20,340 nucleotides of DNA from Bacillota bacterium (GTDB lineage: Bacteria > Bacillota > Clostridia > Acetivibrionales > DSM-1351), in contig JAEWST010000117.1 of assembly GCA_023398105.1 (NCBI GenBank), forward strand, positions 1 through 20,340, written 5' to 3'. Positions 1-7,581 of the stretch are shown one piece after another. Each line of letters starts with the position of its first letter. The stretch's first letter is position 1. The notes under the pieces are model-generated. The model made no database searches and was not told the origin of the DNA. It was given only the letters and a program-made list of their open reading frames with translations. Position numbers and translations under genes: made by a program.

Positions 1-520
1 CCCAGTGGTGGGTTGGTGCTGGGAGTTAAGGCTTAGGGGCGATCTGCAATGGCATGCGGGCGTTGACCCCTTTTCCGTGGAGACCCTGACTTGTGGGTGA
101 AAAGTTAAGCTTCGTGCTTACCACCTCATCTACGATAAGGGATTAAACCTGTTATGCGGTATCGAAAGATGCTGTGAACAGAGTAGCCTGCCTTGAGTGA
201 GATTTGGTGGATAGTGGATCGGATGCTTAATGTATTGGCCGATATATGAGCATTATTGCTGCTTGAAACCTTTTTTGCAAAAGAGGCTAGGAGTCATTTT
301 GACTGCTGGGGAAAACCCCTAGACTGTTCTATATGTGGTTTATTGGGGATTAAAGTGTGGACTAAGTGGTAATCAGGCCCCATATTTGGTAACGATATGG
401 AGATGCGTTTAAAGGGAAACCTCTGGTTTGGCGACATTCCAGCACTGCATTTGGGAAATCCTGCCTGACCTAAGCCGCAAAATTTACTCAGTAAACTGCC
501 ACCTGTTTTTCTATACATTT
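1..520 (+). ncRNA. ole: OLE RNA (Ornate Large Extremophilic RNA), 5' end outside the window
   Basis: Seen: about 520 nt with no plausible protein, visibly richer in G+C than the genes around it, and full of short hairpins. Examples are 1-5/19-23 (CCCAG/CTGGG), 106-110/116-120 (TAAGC/GCTTA) extended by 93-96/121-124 (GTGG/CCAC), 308-311/316-319 (GGGG-AAAA-CCCC), 417-421/425-429 (AAACC/GGTTT) and 483-487/491-495 (TTTAC/GTAAA). It ends just before the ribosome binding site of a small multi-pass membrane protein gene, followed by dxs and tlyA. Known: OLE RNAs are about 600 nt, occur in many anaerobic or extremophilic Firmicutes, lie directly upstream of the gene for their membrane partner OapA within the isoprenoid/dxs gene cluster, and form a membrane-associated ribonucleoprotein linked to tolerance of cold, alcohols and magnesium. 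Inferred: the call rests mainly on synteny, size and structure. The 5' end, probably under 100 nt, is missing. The 3' end is approximate, because OLE is reported to be processed from a longer transcript and no clear terminator is seen here. Confidence 0.85.
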
Positions 521-533
521 TGGAGGATTGGTG

Positions 534-1211
534 TTGGAAGATAATTATAAACATCCGGTCGATGAAAAAAAAGTTAAGTTTAAAGCAAATATTGTTAGTT
601 CAAAAAAAGAGACAAGAGTGTGGACACTATTAATTACAGTTGTCACATTTTTTATTTCAATTTTTATGTCTTTCTTTTCTAATAAAACAATTGGCAATGC
701 ATCTACAGCCGTTTCTTTTCTTATTGTTTTCGCTATAATAATCATAAGTATATTATTTGATTTGGTGGGTACTGCTTCTACCGCTGCAGATGAAGCCCCT
801 TTTCATTCGATGGCTTCTAGAAAGCTATATGGTGCAAGGCAGGCTATACGATTAGTAAGAAACGCAGATAAAGTATCTAACTTTTGCAATGATGTTGTGG
901 GTGATATTTGTGGTGTAGTCAGTGGAGCAGCAGTTGCACTGATTGTATACAGATTTTCAGGAAGTTCATCATCTTCTGAGAACTCAATATTTGCACTATC
1001 AATTACGGCTATGGTGGCTTCTTTAACAGTTGGAGGAAAATCCTTAGGAAAGTCTGTAGCACTTTCAAATAGTAATTACATTATTTATAAAGTTGCTATA
1101 CTTACTAATTTTCCATTTGAAAAATTCAAAATAATTAAAAAGCTTAATATTATGTCAAAGAGAAAGAAAACGAATAAAAAGAATAAGCCCAAAAGGGATA
1201 AAGGTAATTAA
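534..1211 (+). CDS. oapA: OLE-associated membrane protein OapA
   Basis: This is the likely membrane partner that anchors OLE RNA. Length is about 225 aa. Hydrophobic segments lie near residues 29-49, 59-80, 124-140 and 151-170, which suggests four membrane passes. Between the second and third is a stretch with DEAP (86-89) and GARQAIRLVRNADKV (100-114) that resembles the pattern of DUF21/CNNM-type transporters. The last 27 residues carry 13 Lys/Arg and could contact RNA. Start: GGAGG at 522-526 is 7 nt before TTG 534 and 4 nt before GTG 531; TTG 528 is too close to be used. The stop overlaps the AAGGAG binding site of dxs, so the two genes are almost certainly co-transcribed. The assignment depends on its position directly after the OLE RNA and before dxs; taken alone, the sequence would only be called a DUF21-like membrane protein. 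Confidence 0.82.
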   Translation: MEDNYKHPVDEKKVKFKANIVSSKKETRVWTLLITVVTFFISIFMSFFSNKTIGNASTAVSFLIVFAIIIISILFDLVGTASTAADEAPFHSMASRKLYGARQAIRLVRNADKVSNFCNDVVGDICGVVSGAAVALIVYRFSGSSSSSENSIFALSITAMVASLTVGGKSLGKSVALSNSNYIIYKVAILTNFPFEKFKIIKKLNIMSKRKKTNKKNKPKRDKGN

Positions 1212-1225
1212 AGGAGTATAAACAA

Positions 1226-3109
1226 GTGGGGTATTTGGAAAGTATAAACTCTCCTGAGGATATACAAAAATTAAATAATGAGCAGCTATTATGCTTAGCT
1301 GAAGAAATAAGAACATTTCTTATTCAAAAGGTTTCAAAAACAGGAGGTCATTTGGCGTCAAATCTTGGAGTTGTTGAGTTGACACTTGCCCTTCATAAAA
1401 ATTTTAACACAGAATTTGATAAAATTGTTTGGGACGTAGGACATCAATCATATGTGCATAAGATACTAACTGGACGTAAGGACAAATTTGAAACTCTTAG
1501 GAAGTTTGGAGGACTTGCAGGTTTTCCGAAAACCAGCGAAAGTACGCATGACTGCTTTAATACAGGACATAGCAGTACATCTATTTCAGCTGCTCTTGGC
1601 ATTGCCAGAGCAAGGGATATAAATAAAGAAAAACATAGTGTAATAGCTGTTATTGGTGATGGAGCTATGACTGGGGGTATGGCATACGAAGCACTTAATG
1701 ACGGTGGAAGGCTAAACAGCAATTTTATAGTTATACTAAATGATAATGAAATGTCAATTTCCCACAATGTAGGAGGCTTGTCTAAATACCTTAGCAGGCT
1801 ACGGACAGATCCAGTCTATACAAAAGCTAAAGAGGATGTTGACAATTTTCTTGAAAGGTTGCCCAATTTTAGCAAAAAGGCAAGAGCGGCTGCTATAAAG
1901 ATAAAAGGAACTGTAAAATACTTGTTTGCTCAAGGAGTATTTTTTGAACAATTAGGGTATAAGTATTATGGTCCTGTAGACGGGCATAATTTTGAAGAAC
2001 TGAATAAAGCATTAATTGTAGCAAAAAAGATTAAAGGTCCCGTATTGCTTCATGTAAGCACGCAAAAGGGAAAGGGTTATTCTTTTGCTGAAGAAAGCCC
2101 TGACAGATTTCATGGAATAGCACCCTTTGAAATAGAAACTGGAGAAACTCTAGGAGCAAGTGAGCCAGATTTCTCAAAGGTTTTTGGAGATACTTTATGT
2201 GAATTTGCGGCTGTCAATGAAAAGATAGTTGCAATTTCGGCTGCTATGGTAAAGGGAACAGGACTTCACAGATTCAGCACAGAGTATCCGAATAAGTTTT
2301 TTGATGTTGGAATAGCAGAACAACATGCAGTTACATCAGCTGCTGGAATGGCAATTAGTGGAATGATACCTGTTGTTGCAATATATTCTTCATTTTTGCA
2401 AAGAGCATACGATCAGATAGTACATGATGTTGCGGCTCAAAGACTTCATGTAGTATTTGCAATAGATAGAGCTGGGATTGTTGGAGAAGATGGTGAGACT
2501 CATCAGGGGATTTTTGATATATCCTTCATGAATCACATACCAAATCTTACAATTATGGCACCTGCTGATTACAATGAGTTAAAACAAATGCTTGATTTTG
2601 CTATTAACAAACAATCAGGACCAGTTGCTATCAGGTACCCTAGAGGAAGAGGAAAGACTGTGTTGACAAAGGAAATTCCTATTCAAATGGGGAAAGGTGC
2701 GATTGTAAAGGAAGGCAAGGAGGTTTGTATATTAGCAGTTGGAACTATGGTGACTACGGCTTTGGAAGCGGCTGAAGTTCTAGAAAAATGCGGTGTTAGT
2801 GCTGAGGTAATTAGTATTAGATTTATAAAGCCAATAGATGAAAATATAGTTATACGTTGTGCTCAAAAGTTTAAACAGATAGTTACGCTCGAAGACAATT
2901 GCAAGGTTGGAGGCTTTGGTAGCAGAGTATTAGAAGTAATTAATAAAAATGGACTTGAAACAAATTTAAATATTATAGCATTACCAGAGGAATTTATTTC
3001 CCATGGTTCTAGAAATGAATTGCTTGAGAATTTAGGATTGGATTCTGATTCGGTTGCAAAGAGTATTTTAGAATATTTCCCAAATACTAAAGCGAATTTT
3101 GGAGGATAA
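1226..3109 (+). CDS. dxs: 1-deoxy-D-xylulose-5-phosphate synthase
   Basis: This enzyme joins pyruvate and glyceraldehyde 3-phosphate, using thiamine diphosphate, to make DXP. DXP is the entry point of the MEP isoprenoid pathway and also feeds thiamine and pyridoxal synthesis. The 627 aa match the normal family length. The thiamine-diphosphate motif runs from GDG (144-146) to N172/N174. Active-site histidines lie at H42 and H73. The transketolase-type pyrimidine domain carries IAEQHAV with the catalytic E365, and GIVGEDGETHQG at 417-428. A transketolase C-terminal domain follows. The start is GTG 1226, 9 nt after AAGGAG at 1211-1216; the next in-frame candidate (TTG 1235) is too far from the binding site. 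It follows oapA by 14 nt and precedes tlyA by 3 nt. Confidence 0.97.
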   Translation: MGYLESINSPEDIQKLNNEQLLCLAEEIRTFLIQKVSKTGGHLASNLGVVELTLALHKNFNTEFDKIVWDVGHQSYVHKILTGRKDKFETLRKFGGLAGFPKTSESTHDCFNTGHSSTSISAALGIARARDINKEKHSVIAVIGDGAMTGGMAYEALNDGGRLNSNFIVILNDNEMSISHNVGGLSKYLSRLRTDPVYTKAKEDVDNFLERLPNFSKKARAAAIKIKGTVKYLFAQGVFFEQLGYKYYGPVDGHNFEELNKALIVAKKIKGPVLLHVSTQKGKGYSFAEESPDRFHGIAPFEIETGETLGASEPDFSKVFGDTLCEFAAVNEKIVAISAAMVKGTGLHRFSTEYPNKFFDVGIAEQHAVTSAAGMAISGMIPVVAIYSSFLQRAYDQIVHDVAAQRLHVVFAIDRAGIVGEDGETHQGIFDISFMNHIPNLTIMAPADYNELKQMLDFAINKQSGPVAIRYPRGRGKTVLTKEIPIQMGKGAIVKEGKEVCILAVGTMVTTALEAAEVLEKCGVSAEVISIRFIKPIDENIVIRCAQKFKQIVTLEDNCKVGGFGSRVLEVINKNGLETNLNIIALPEEFISHGSRNELLENLGLDSDSVAKSILEYFPNTKANFGG

Positions 3110-3112
3110 AAG

Positions 3113-3931
3113 TTGGAGAAGGAAAGACTAGATGTATTACTTGTTGACAAAGGCTTGTTTGATAGCAGAGAAAAGTGCAAAAGTGCTATTATGGCAGGTG
3201 TCGTTTGGATTAATGGAGTACGTGAAGATAAGCCAGGAACAAAGGTTTCAGTAGACTGCCAAATTGAGATAAGAGAAAATATCAATCCCTTTGTAAGCAG
3301 AGGGGGACTGAAGCTTGCAAAGGCAATAAGCGAATTTGGTATAGTTCTTGAAAATAAGGTTTGTATGGATATAGGAGCATCAACAGGTGGCTTTACTGAT
3401 TGTATGCTAAAAAACGGTGCTACTAAGGTGGTAGCTATTGATGTTGGTTATGGTCAGCTTGCATGGGAGCTTAGAAATGATTCACGTGTTATTTGCAAGG
3501 AACGGACAAACATTAGATATGTTAAGCCAGATGATATAGGCTTTCTTTCTGATTTTGCTTCAATTGATGTATCCTTTATATCATTAACAAAGGTTATGCC
3601 TGCTGTGTTAGCTTTATTGAAAGCTGATGGGGAGCTTGTTTGTTTAATAAAACCTCAATTTGAAGCTGGAAGAGAGAAAGTTGGAAAACATGGAGTGGTG
3701 AGAGATAGCGGAGTACATAAAGAGGTAATTTCAAATATTGTAAATTTTGTACTTACCCAGAATTTATTTATAAGGGAGCTATCTTATTCACCAATAAAAG
3801 GTCCTGAAGGAAATATTGAGTATTTGCTTTATTTATCAAAGCAGGAAAAGGGCAATTCTTGTAATGAAGTAAAGGAGCTTATAGATAGTGTGGTTACAAA
3901 TGCACATTTATCACTTGTTGCAAAAACTTAA
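3113..3931 (+). CDS. tlyA: TlyA/YqxC family RNA methyltransferase (S4 + FtsJ domains)
   Basis: This protein has a putative 2'-O-ribose rRNA methyltransferase fold; the family is also annotated as haemolysin A. Length is 272 aa, as expected. The N-terminal S4 RNA-binding domain spans about 4-62 (RLDVLLVDKGLFDSRE, then VWING). The FtsJ/RrmJ-type domain spans about 63-245, with the S-adenosylmethionine loop DIGASTGGFTD at 86-96. Probable K-D-K-E active-site residues are near K67, D152, K180 and E236; the exact set is inferred by eye. The start is TTG 3113, 7 nt after GGAGG at 3101-3105, which lies inside the end of dxs, so translation is probably coupled. Methylation of 16S/23S rRNA is known for mycobacterial TlyA. 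The Firmicutes homologue's substrate is less certain. Confidence 0.93.
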   Translation: MEKERLDVLLVDKGLFDSREKCKSAIMAGVVWINGVREDKPGTKVSVDCQIEIRENINPFVSRGGLKLAKAISEFGIVLENKVCMDIGASTGGFTDCMLKNGATKVVAIDVGYGQLAWELRNDSRVICKERTNIRYVKPDDIGFLSDFASIDVSFISLTKVMPAVLALLKADGELVCLIKPQFEAGREKVGKHGVVRDSGVHKEVISNIVNFVLTQNLFIRELSYSPIKGPEGNIEYLLYLSKQEKGNSCNEVKELIDSVVTNAHLSLVAKT

Positions 3932-3958
3932 GTTAATGTTAATTTTAATAAAATTACC

Positions 3959-3980
3959 TAAACTTTCGCAGTTGAAAATT
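3959..3980 (+). repeat. dispersed 22-bp repeat, copy 1
   Basis: TAAACTTTCGCAGTTGA followed by AAATT is repeated at 10249-10270 with one mismatch (A/T at position 3976 against 10266). The exact 17-bp core is unlikely by chance in 20 kb. Here it contains the left arm of the inverted repeat before nadK. The right arm is not evident near the second copy. Confidence 0.55.
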
Positions 3981-4029
3981 ATAGGGCTAGGCTTTTCTTG
4001 TGCCGATAGACTTTATATATGCGAAAGTT
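3961..4029 (+). promoter_or_regulatory. 10-bp inverted repeat in the nadK leader, possible RNA stem or operator
   Basis: AACTTTCGCA (3961-3970) is perfectly complementary to TGCGAAAGTT (4020-4029), leaving 49 nt between the arms. The interior contains a GGCTAGGC...GTGCC segment that could form an inner hairpin. It lies in the 146-nt gap between tlyA and nadK, 48 nt before the nadK ATG. It could be a transcribed leader structure, a protein-binding site, or the two ends of a small repeat element. It matches no riboswitch class I can recall. No regulator or ligand is assigned. Confidence 0.5.
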
Positions 4030-4060
4030 GATATATTACATCTGAAATCACTAAATACTG

Positions 4061-4072
4061 CCTCCTGGGAGG
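4061..4072 (+). promoter_or_regulatory. small hairpin that could mask the nadK ribosome binding site
   Basis: CCTC (4061-4064) can pair with GAGG (4069-4072) around a CTGG loop; the GGAGG is the nadK ribosome binding site, 5 nt from ATG 4078. The stem is short, so an effect on translation is only a possibility. Confidence 0.3.
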
Positions 4073-4077
4073 GTAAG

Positions 4078-4935
4078 ATGAAAAACATAGGTGTTATAAC
4101 CAATAGAGAAAAAGACATTGGATTAAAATATACAAATCAACTGATTGAAAGCATAAAGAGGCATGGTGGTCAAGTTATTCTTCCAACACCCAATTCAAAT
4201 GGTAAGGAAGGAATTGACAATGAGGTAAATGAAATATGTGATAGCTGCGATTTGATTATATGTTTAGGTGGAGATGGTACTTTTTTAAAAGCCGCCAGAG
4301 CCGCATACTTTTATAATATACCAATGTTAGGTATAAATCTTGGTTCGCTAGGATTTTTAACAGATATTGAAAAAGGTGAAATTGATAAGTCTGTAGAAAA
4401 TATATTTAGTGGTAATTATAAGATTGAAGAAAGAATGATGATTTCTTCTAAAATTTATAAGGGCGGAAAGCTGTTTGCTGAAGATGAAGCAATAAACGAT
4501 GTCGTAATATCCCGTGGAGGGATTCAGAGAATACTGCATTTGAGCACATTTATTGATGACAACTTTATTGAAATGTTTCCGTGCGATGGCATTGTATTAG
4601 CTACTCCTACAGGCTCTACTGCATATTCATTATCAGCAGGTGGGCCTATTGTTGATCCCACTTCAAATCTTATTATTGTAACGCCTATTTGTCCCCATAT
4701 ACTGTATTCCAGTTCTTTTATTGCAAAGGAGGAGCAAAAAATTAAGGTGTGTGTAGCTGATGGCTTTGAACATACTGCACTAGTAAATGTTGATGGACAA
4801 AAGCTTTATGAAATATCAGGAGGAGATTATCTCGTAATTGAAAAGACAAGCAGTAAAGTTAAAATTTTAAAGATTGATTCTAAAAATTTCTTTACAATAG
4901 TTAGAAACAAATTTTACGATAGAAGAGAGGATTAA
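4078..4935 (+). CDS. nadK: NAD kinase
   Basis: This cytoplasmic enzyme phosphorylates NAD to NADP using ATP or polyphosphate and sets the cell's NADPH supply. Length from ATG 4078 is 285 aa, typical for the family. Motifs seen are GGDG at 64-67, ND at 140-141, the Gly-rich block ATPTGSTAYSLSAGGPIV at 175-192, and TPICPH at 202-207. ATG 4078 is chosen because family members begin at about MKNIGVI and GGAGG at 4068-4072 sits 5 nt upstream. A GTG at 4000 would add 26 residues in frame but has only a weak binding site and lies inside the inverted repeat. It is followed 4 nt later by argR, so the two are co-transcribed. Confidence 0.95.
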   Translation: MKNIGVITNREKDIGLKYTNQLIESIKRHGGQVILPTPNSNGKEGIDNEVNEICDSCDLIICLGGDGTFLKAARAAYFYNIPMLGINLGSLGFLTDIEKGEIDKSVENIFSGNYKIEERMMISSKIYKGGKLFAEDEAINDVVISRGGIQRILHLSTFIDDNFIEMFPCDGIVLATPTGSTAYSLSAGGPIVDPTSNLIIVTPICPHILYSSSFIAKEEQKIKVCVADGFEHTALVNVDGQKLYEISGGDYLVIEKTSSKVKILKIDSKNFFTIVRNKFYDRRED

Positions 4936-4939
4936 TGAT

Positions 4940-5395
4940 ATGAAGTATAACCGTCATGCAAAAATATTAGAAATAATTGATAGTAACTTAATAGAAACAC
5001 AGGAGGAACTTGCAGAGAAGTTAAAAGAACAAGGCATGGACGTGACTCAGGCTACGGTTTCTAGAGATATCAAAGATCTTCGATTGATTAAAGTTATGTC
5101 ATCTGATGGCAGATATAAATATGCAACATTAACCCAAACGGAAAATCAAATATCTAATAGATTAACAACTATTCTAACTGAAGCATATGTTTCAAGTGAT
5201 TATGCAAATAATATAGTAGTTGTAAAAACACTTTCAGGTATGGCGCAGGCAGCTGCTTCTGCAATAGATTCTCTTAAATGGGGGGAAATATTAGGAAGTA
5301 TTGCAGGTGATGATACATTAATAATTGTTTGCAGAGCTGAAAAAATTGCTGAAGAAATTGTAAATAAATTTAACAAAATGATAAAGCAGTCTTAG
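4940..5395 (+). CDS. argR: arginine repressor/regulator ArgR (AhrC)
   Basis: This DNA-binding regulator represses arginine biosynthesis and activates arginine breakdown when arginine is bound; the active form is a hexamer. Length is 151 aa, normal. The N-terminal winged helix-turn-helix includes VTQATVSRDIKDLRL (35-49). The C-terminal oligomerisation and arginine-binding domain carries GMAQAAASAID and the GDDT motif (about 124-127), whose aspartates contact arginine. The ATG at 4940 lies 9 nt after AGAGAGG. The gene sits between nadK and recN, the usual Firmicutes position, and probably shares their transcript. Confidence 0.95.
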   Translation: MKYNRHAKILEIIDSNLIETQEELAEKLKEQGMDVTQATVSRDIKDLRLIKVMSSDGRYKYATLTQTENQISNRLTTILTEAYVSSDYANNIVVVKTLSGMAQAAASAIDSLKWGEILGSIAGDDTLIIVCRAEKIAEEIVNKFNKMIKQS

Positions 5396-5443
5396 AGTAA
5401 AATTCAATCCATTTATTTTATAATTTAAGGTAGGTGAATATGT

Positions 5444-7147
5444 ATGCTTTTGCAGCTTGATATTCAAAATATAGCTCTTATTGATAAGCTCAGTCTTGAA
5501 ATAGCACCAGGGCTAAATGTATTGACAGGTGAGACTGGTGCAGGAAAATCAATTATAATTGACTCTATAAATGCTGTTTTAGGTGAAAGAGTAAATAAAG
5601 ATATAATTAGAAATGGTAAGGAAAAGGCATTTATTGAGGCTATATTTGATTACAACAAAAATACATATGTAAATGATATTTTAGAGCAGCTTGGAATTGA
5701 AGCTGAAGACGGGAATCTTATTATTTCCAGAGAAATTTCTTTGTCAGGTAAAAATACTTGCAGAATTAATGGCAGGCTTGTCAATGTATCGACGCTAAAG
5801 CAAGTGGGAGAACTTCTTATAGATATACATGGTCAGCATGACAATCAATCCCTTTTAAAAACTGAGACACATATTGAGTTGCTGGACGCTTTTGGAGAAA
5901 CAGCACTTGAAAAGTGCAAAGCTGAGTATTTTGAGCTTTTTGAAAAATATAAAACAGTTAAGTCAAAAATTCAAGCTCTTGTTGGTGACAAGGGTGAAAT
6001 TGCTCGACGAATGGATATGCTAAAGTTTCAGATTGACGAAATTAAAAATGCAAAGCTTAAAAAAGGTGAGGATGAGAAGCTTAACAAACAGAGACAAGTT
6101 TTAGTTAATTCTGAAAAAATAATGAGTTCAATTATTACATCCTATGGACTGCTAAATGAAGATAATAACGGCAAATCTGCTATGTATATTCTAAACAAGA
6201 CTCTTCAAGAGCTTTCAAGTATATTAAAATATGATGAGCAAGTAATTCCTATATCAGAAAAATTGGAATCTGTAATTTATCAGTTGGAGGATATTTGTGG
6301 AGATATTCTTGAAAAAAGGGATGGAGCAGAGTTTGATCCTGAAGAACTGTCTTGTATAGATGAAAGAATTGATATAATAGCAAGGCTCAAGAGAAAATAT
6401 GGATATACCATAGATGAGATTATAGAATTTTATGAAAAATCTAAAAATGAATATCAAGAGCTTTTACAAAGTGAGAGCCTAATAGAAGAGTTGAATAAGC
6501 AATTAGATGAGCTTACAAATAAGCTTTCTGTATGCAGTAAGCACTTGCATATTGAGAGGGAAAAGGCAGCACAGGTTCTTGAAAAAAATATAACAGATGA
6601 GTTGGAAAATTTGGAAATGAAAAATTCTGAATTTAAGGTTAATTTATTATATAATGATACTGAAGCTAACTTTACTAAAAATGGACTTGATTGTGCTGAA
6701 TTCCTTATTTCTAGCAATATTGGTGAGCCTTTGAAACCGCTAAGTAAGATTGCTTCTGGCGGAGAAATGTCTAGAATAATGCTTGCAATAAAGACTATTC
6801 TTGCCAATGTAGATTCAATACCAACATTAATATTTGATGAAATTGATACAGGTATAAGTGGGAAAGCTGCTCAAAGAGTAGGCGAAAAGCTGTCATATAT
6901 ATCAAAGAATCATCAAGTGCTTTGTGTTACCCATTTATCACAACTAGCTTGTATGGCAGATAATCATTTATTTATAGAAAAAAATACCAATGGTGAAAAT
7001 ACCTTCACAACAGTTAGAAGTCTCGATTCAAAAGGTAGAATTGAAGAGATAGCCAGAATAATTGGCGGCTCTGATATTACAACTCTCGCTATTAAACATG
7101 CTGATGAACTCATTAAAGCTGCCAAAATTTTCAAATCTAAAAAATAA
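5444..7147 (+). CDS. recN: DNA repair protein RecN
   Basis: This SMC-like ATPase helps gather and process DNA ends in double-strand break repair by recombination. Length is 567 aa, typical. The head domain is split. The N-terminal part has the Walker A GETGAGKS (29-36) and the Q-loop region DIHGQHDNQSLL (127-138). The central part (about 155-380) is rich in Lys/Glu heptads and forms a coiled coil. The C-terminal part has the ABC signature SGGEMSR (438-444), Walker B TLIFDEIDTG (461-470) and the switch histidine in VTHLSQ (495-500). The start is ATG 5444, 7 nt after AAGGTAGGTG. A nearby ATG at 5440 is out of frame. The gene ends the nadK-argR-recN group. Confidence 0.97.
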   Translation: MLLQLDIQNIALIDKLSLEIAPGLNVLTGETGAGKSIIIDSINAVLGERVNKDIIRNGKEKAFIEAIFDYNKNTYVNDILEQLGIEAEDGNLIISREISLSGKNTCRINGRLVNVSTLKQVGELLIDIHGQHDNQSLLKTETHIELLDAFGETALEKCKAEYFELFEKYKTVKSKIQALVGDKGEIARRMDMLKFQIDEIKNAKLKKGEDEKLNKQRQVLVNSEKIMSSIITSYGLLNEDNNGKSAMYILNKTLQELSSILKYDEQVIPISEKLESVIYQLEDICGDILEKRDGAEFDPEELSCIDERIDIIARLKRKYGYTIDEIIEFYEKSKNEYQELLQSESLIEELNKQLDELTNKLSVCSKHLHIEREKAAQVLEKNITDELENLEMKNSEFKVNLLYNDTEANFTKNGLDCAEFLISSNIGEPLKPLSKIASGGEMSRIMLAIKTILANVDSIPTLIFDEIDTGISGKAAQRVGEKLSYISKNHQVLCVTHLSQLACMADNHLFIEKNTNGENTFTTVRSLDSKGRIEEIARIIGGSDITTLAIKHADELIKAAKIFKSKK

Positions 7148-7213
7148 AATAATTACTTTCATGTTTTAATTTACTTGAATAATAAAAAACTATAAAGGTT
7201 AACTTATGATTAT

Positions 7214-7362
7214 AACGAGGCAAAAAAAATGTTCACCACTTCTATAAGTAGCAGATACAGCTTTGATTTCAGGTGGTCAGAATATCTCCTGCCTCGTTGA
7301 AATACCGCTGATGTAATGAAATTTTTCTACAATCGAAAAATTTCATTTTAAATCGAGGTATT
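7214..7362 (+). ncRNA. candidate structured RNA between recN and spoIVB, unassigned
   Basis: This is part of the 404-nt spacer 7148-7551. First stem: AACGAGGCA (7214-7222) with TGCCTCGTT (7290-7298), enclosing a second stem ACCACTT (7235-7241) with AGGTGGT (7271-7277, one G-T pair). Next, AATACC (7301-7306) with GGTATT (7357-7362) encloses a perfect 11-bp hairpin, TGAAATTTTTC (7317-7327) with GAAAAATTTCA (7335-7345). A strong terminator follows at 7371. Several nested stems and a terminator make a small RNA or a transcription-attenuating leader plausible. It matches no family I recognise: there is no T-box, riboswitch, 6S or SRP signature. No convincing promoter was found. Strand is taken from the terminator's T-run. 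Confidence 0.5.
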
Positions 7363-7370
7363 ATAAAATG

Positions 7371-7405
7371 GTCACGCTTAAATTTTAAAAAAGCGTGACT
7401 TTTTT
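7371..7405 (+). terminator. strong intrinsic terminator upstream of spoIVB
   Basis: GTCACGCTT (7371-7379) pairs perfectly with AAGCGTGAC (7391-7399), followed by six T. It should stop transcripts from the recN side or from the candidate RNA, which implies spoIVB has its own promoter at 7406-7570. That stretch is very AT-rich and I see no promoter or other feature in it that I could defend. Confidence 0.88.
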
Positions 7406-7581
7406 GGAAACAAATTAGATATATAGTTATTTGTTTAGTTTTGTAATGAAGTTTATTGCAAGGAGTAAAAGCAAGCAGCATGTAAAAAAAATTTTTATTT
7501 AGGAACAACAGTATAATAAAGTTAAAATATTGGTATTTATTAATTATTATATTGTTTTTCCCTCATAGGGAGCGTGAATAC

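Noticed and set aside
294..554. 86-residue frame on the minus strand across the end of the OLE RNA
   Set aside because: No recognisable domain and no plausible start context. It lies antisense to the structured RNA and the start of oapA.
2863..3285. 140-residue frame on the minus strand over dxs/tlyA
   Set aside because: A shadow of two clearly identified genes. It lacks any family pattern.
3961..4029. Known riboswitch (cyclic di-GMP, preQ1, ZTP, fluoride, NAD) before nadK
   Set aside because: None of the conserved core sequences of these classes that I know is present; only the outer stem is convincing.
4000..4077. N-terminal extension of NadK from GTG 4000
   Set aside because: Only a weak binding site, it would be translated from inside the inverted repeat, and NAD kinases normally begin at about the ATG 4078 residue.
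7301..7310. ACCGC in the recN-spoIVB spacer, reminiscent of a T-box core
   Set aside because: Only five bases match the T-box sequence, the specifier stem is not evident, and spoIVB is not an amino-acid-related gene.
7269..7508. 79-residue frame on the minus strand in the recN-spoIVB spacer
   Set aside because: It runs through the hairpins and terminator, has unlikely composition (Phe/Lys/His rich), and has no recognisable motif.
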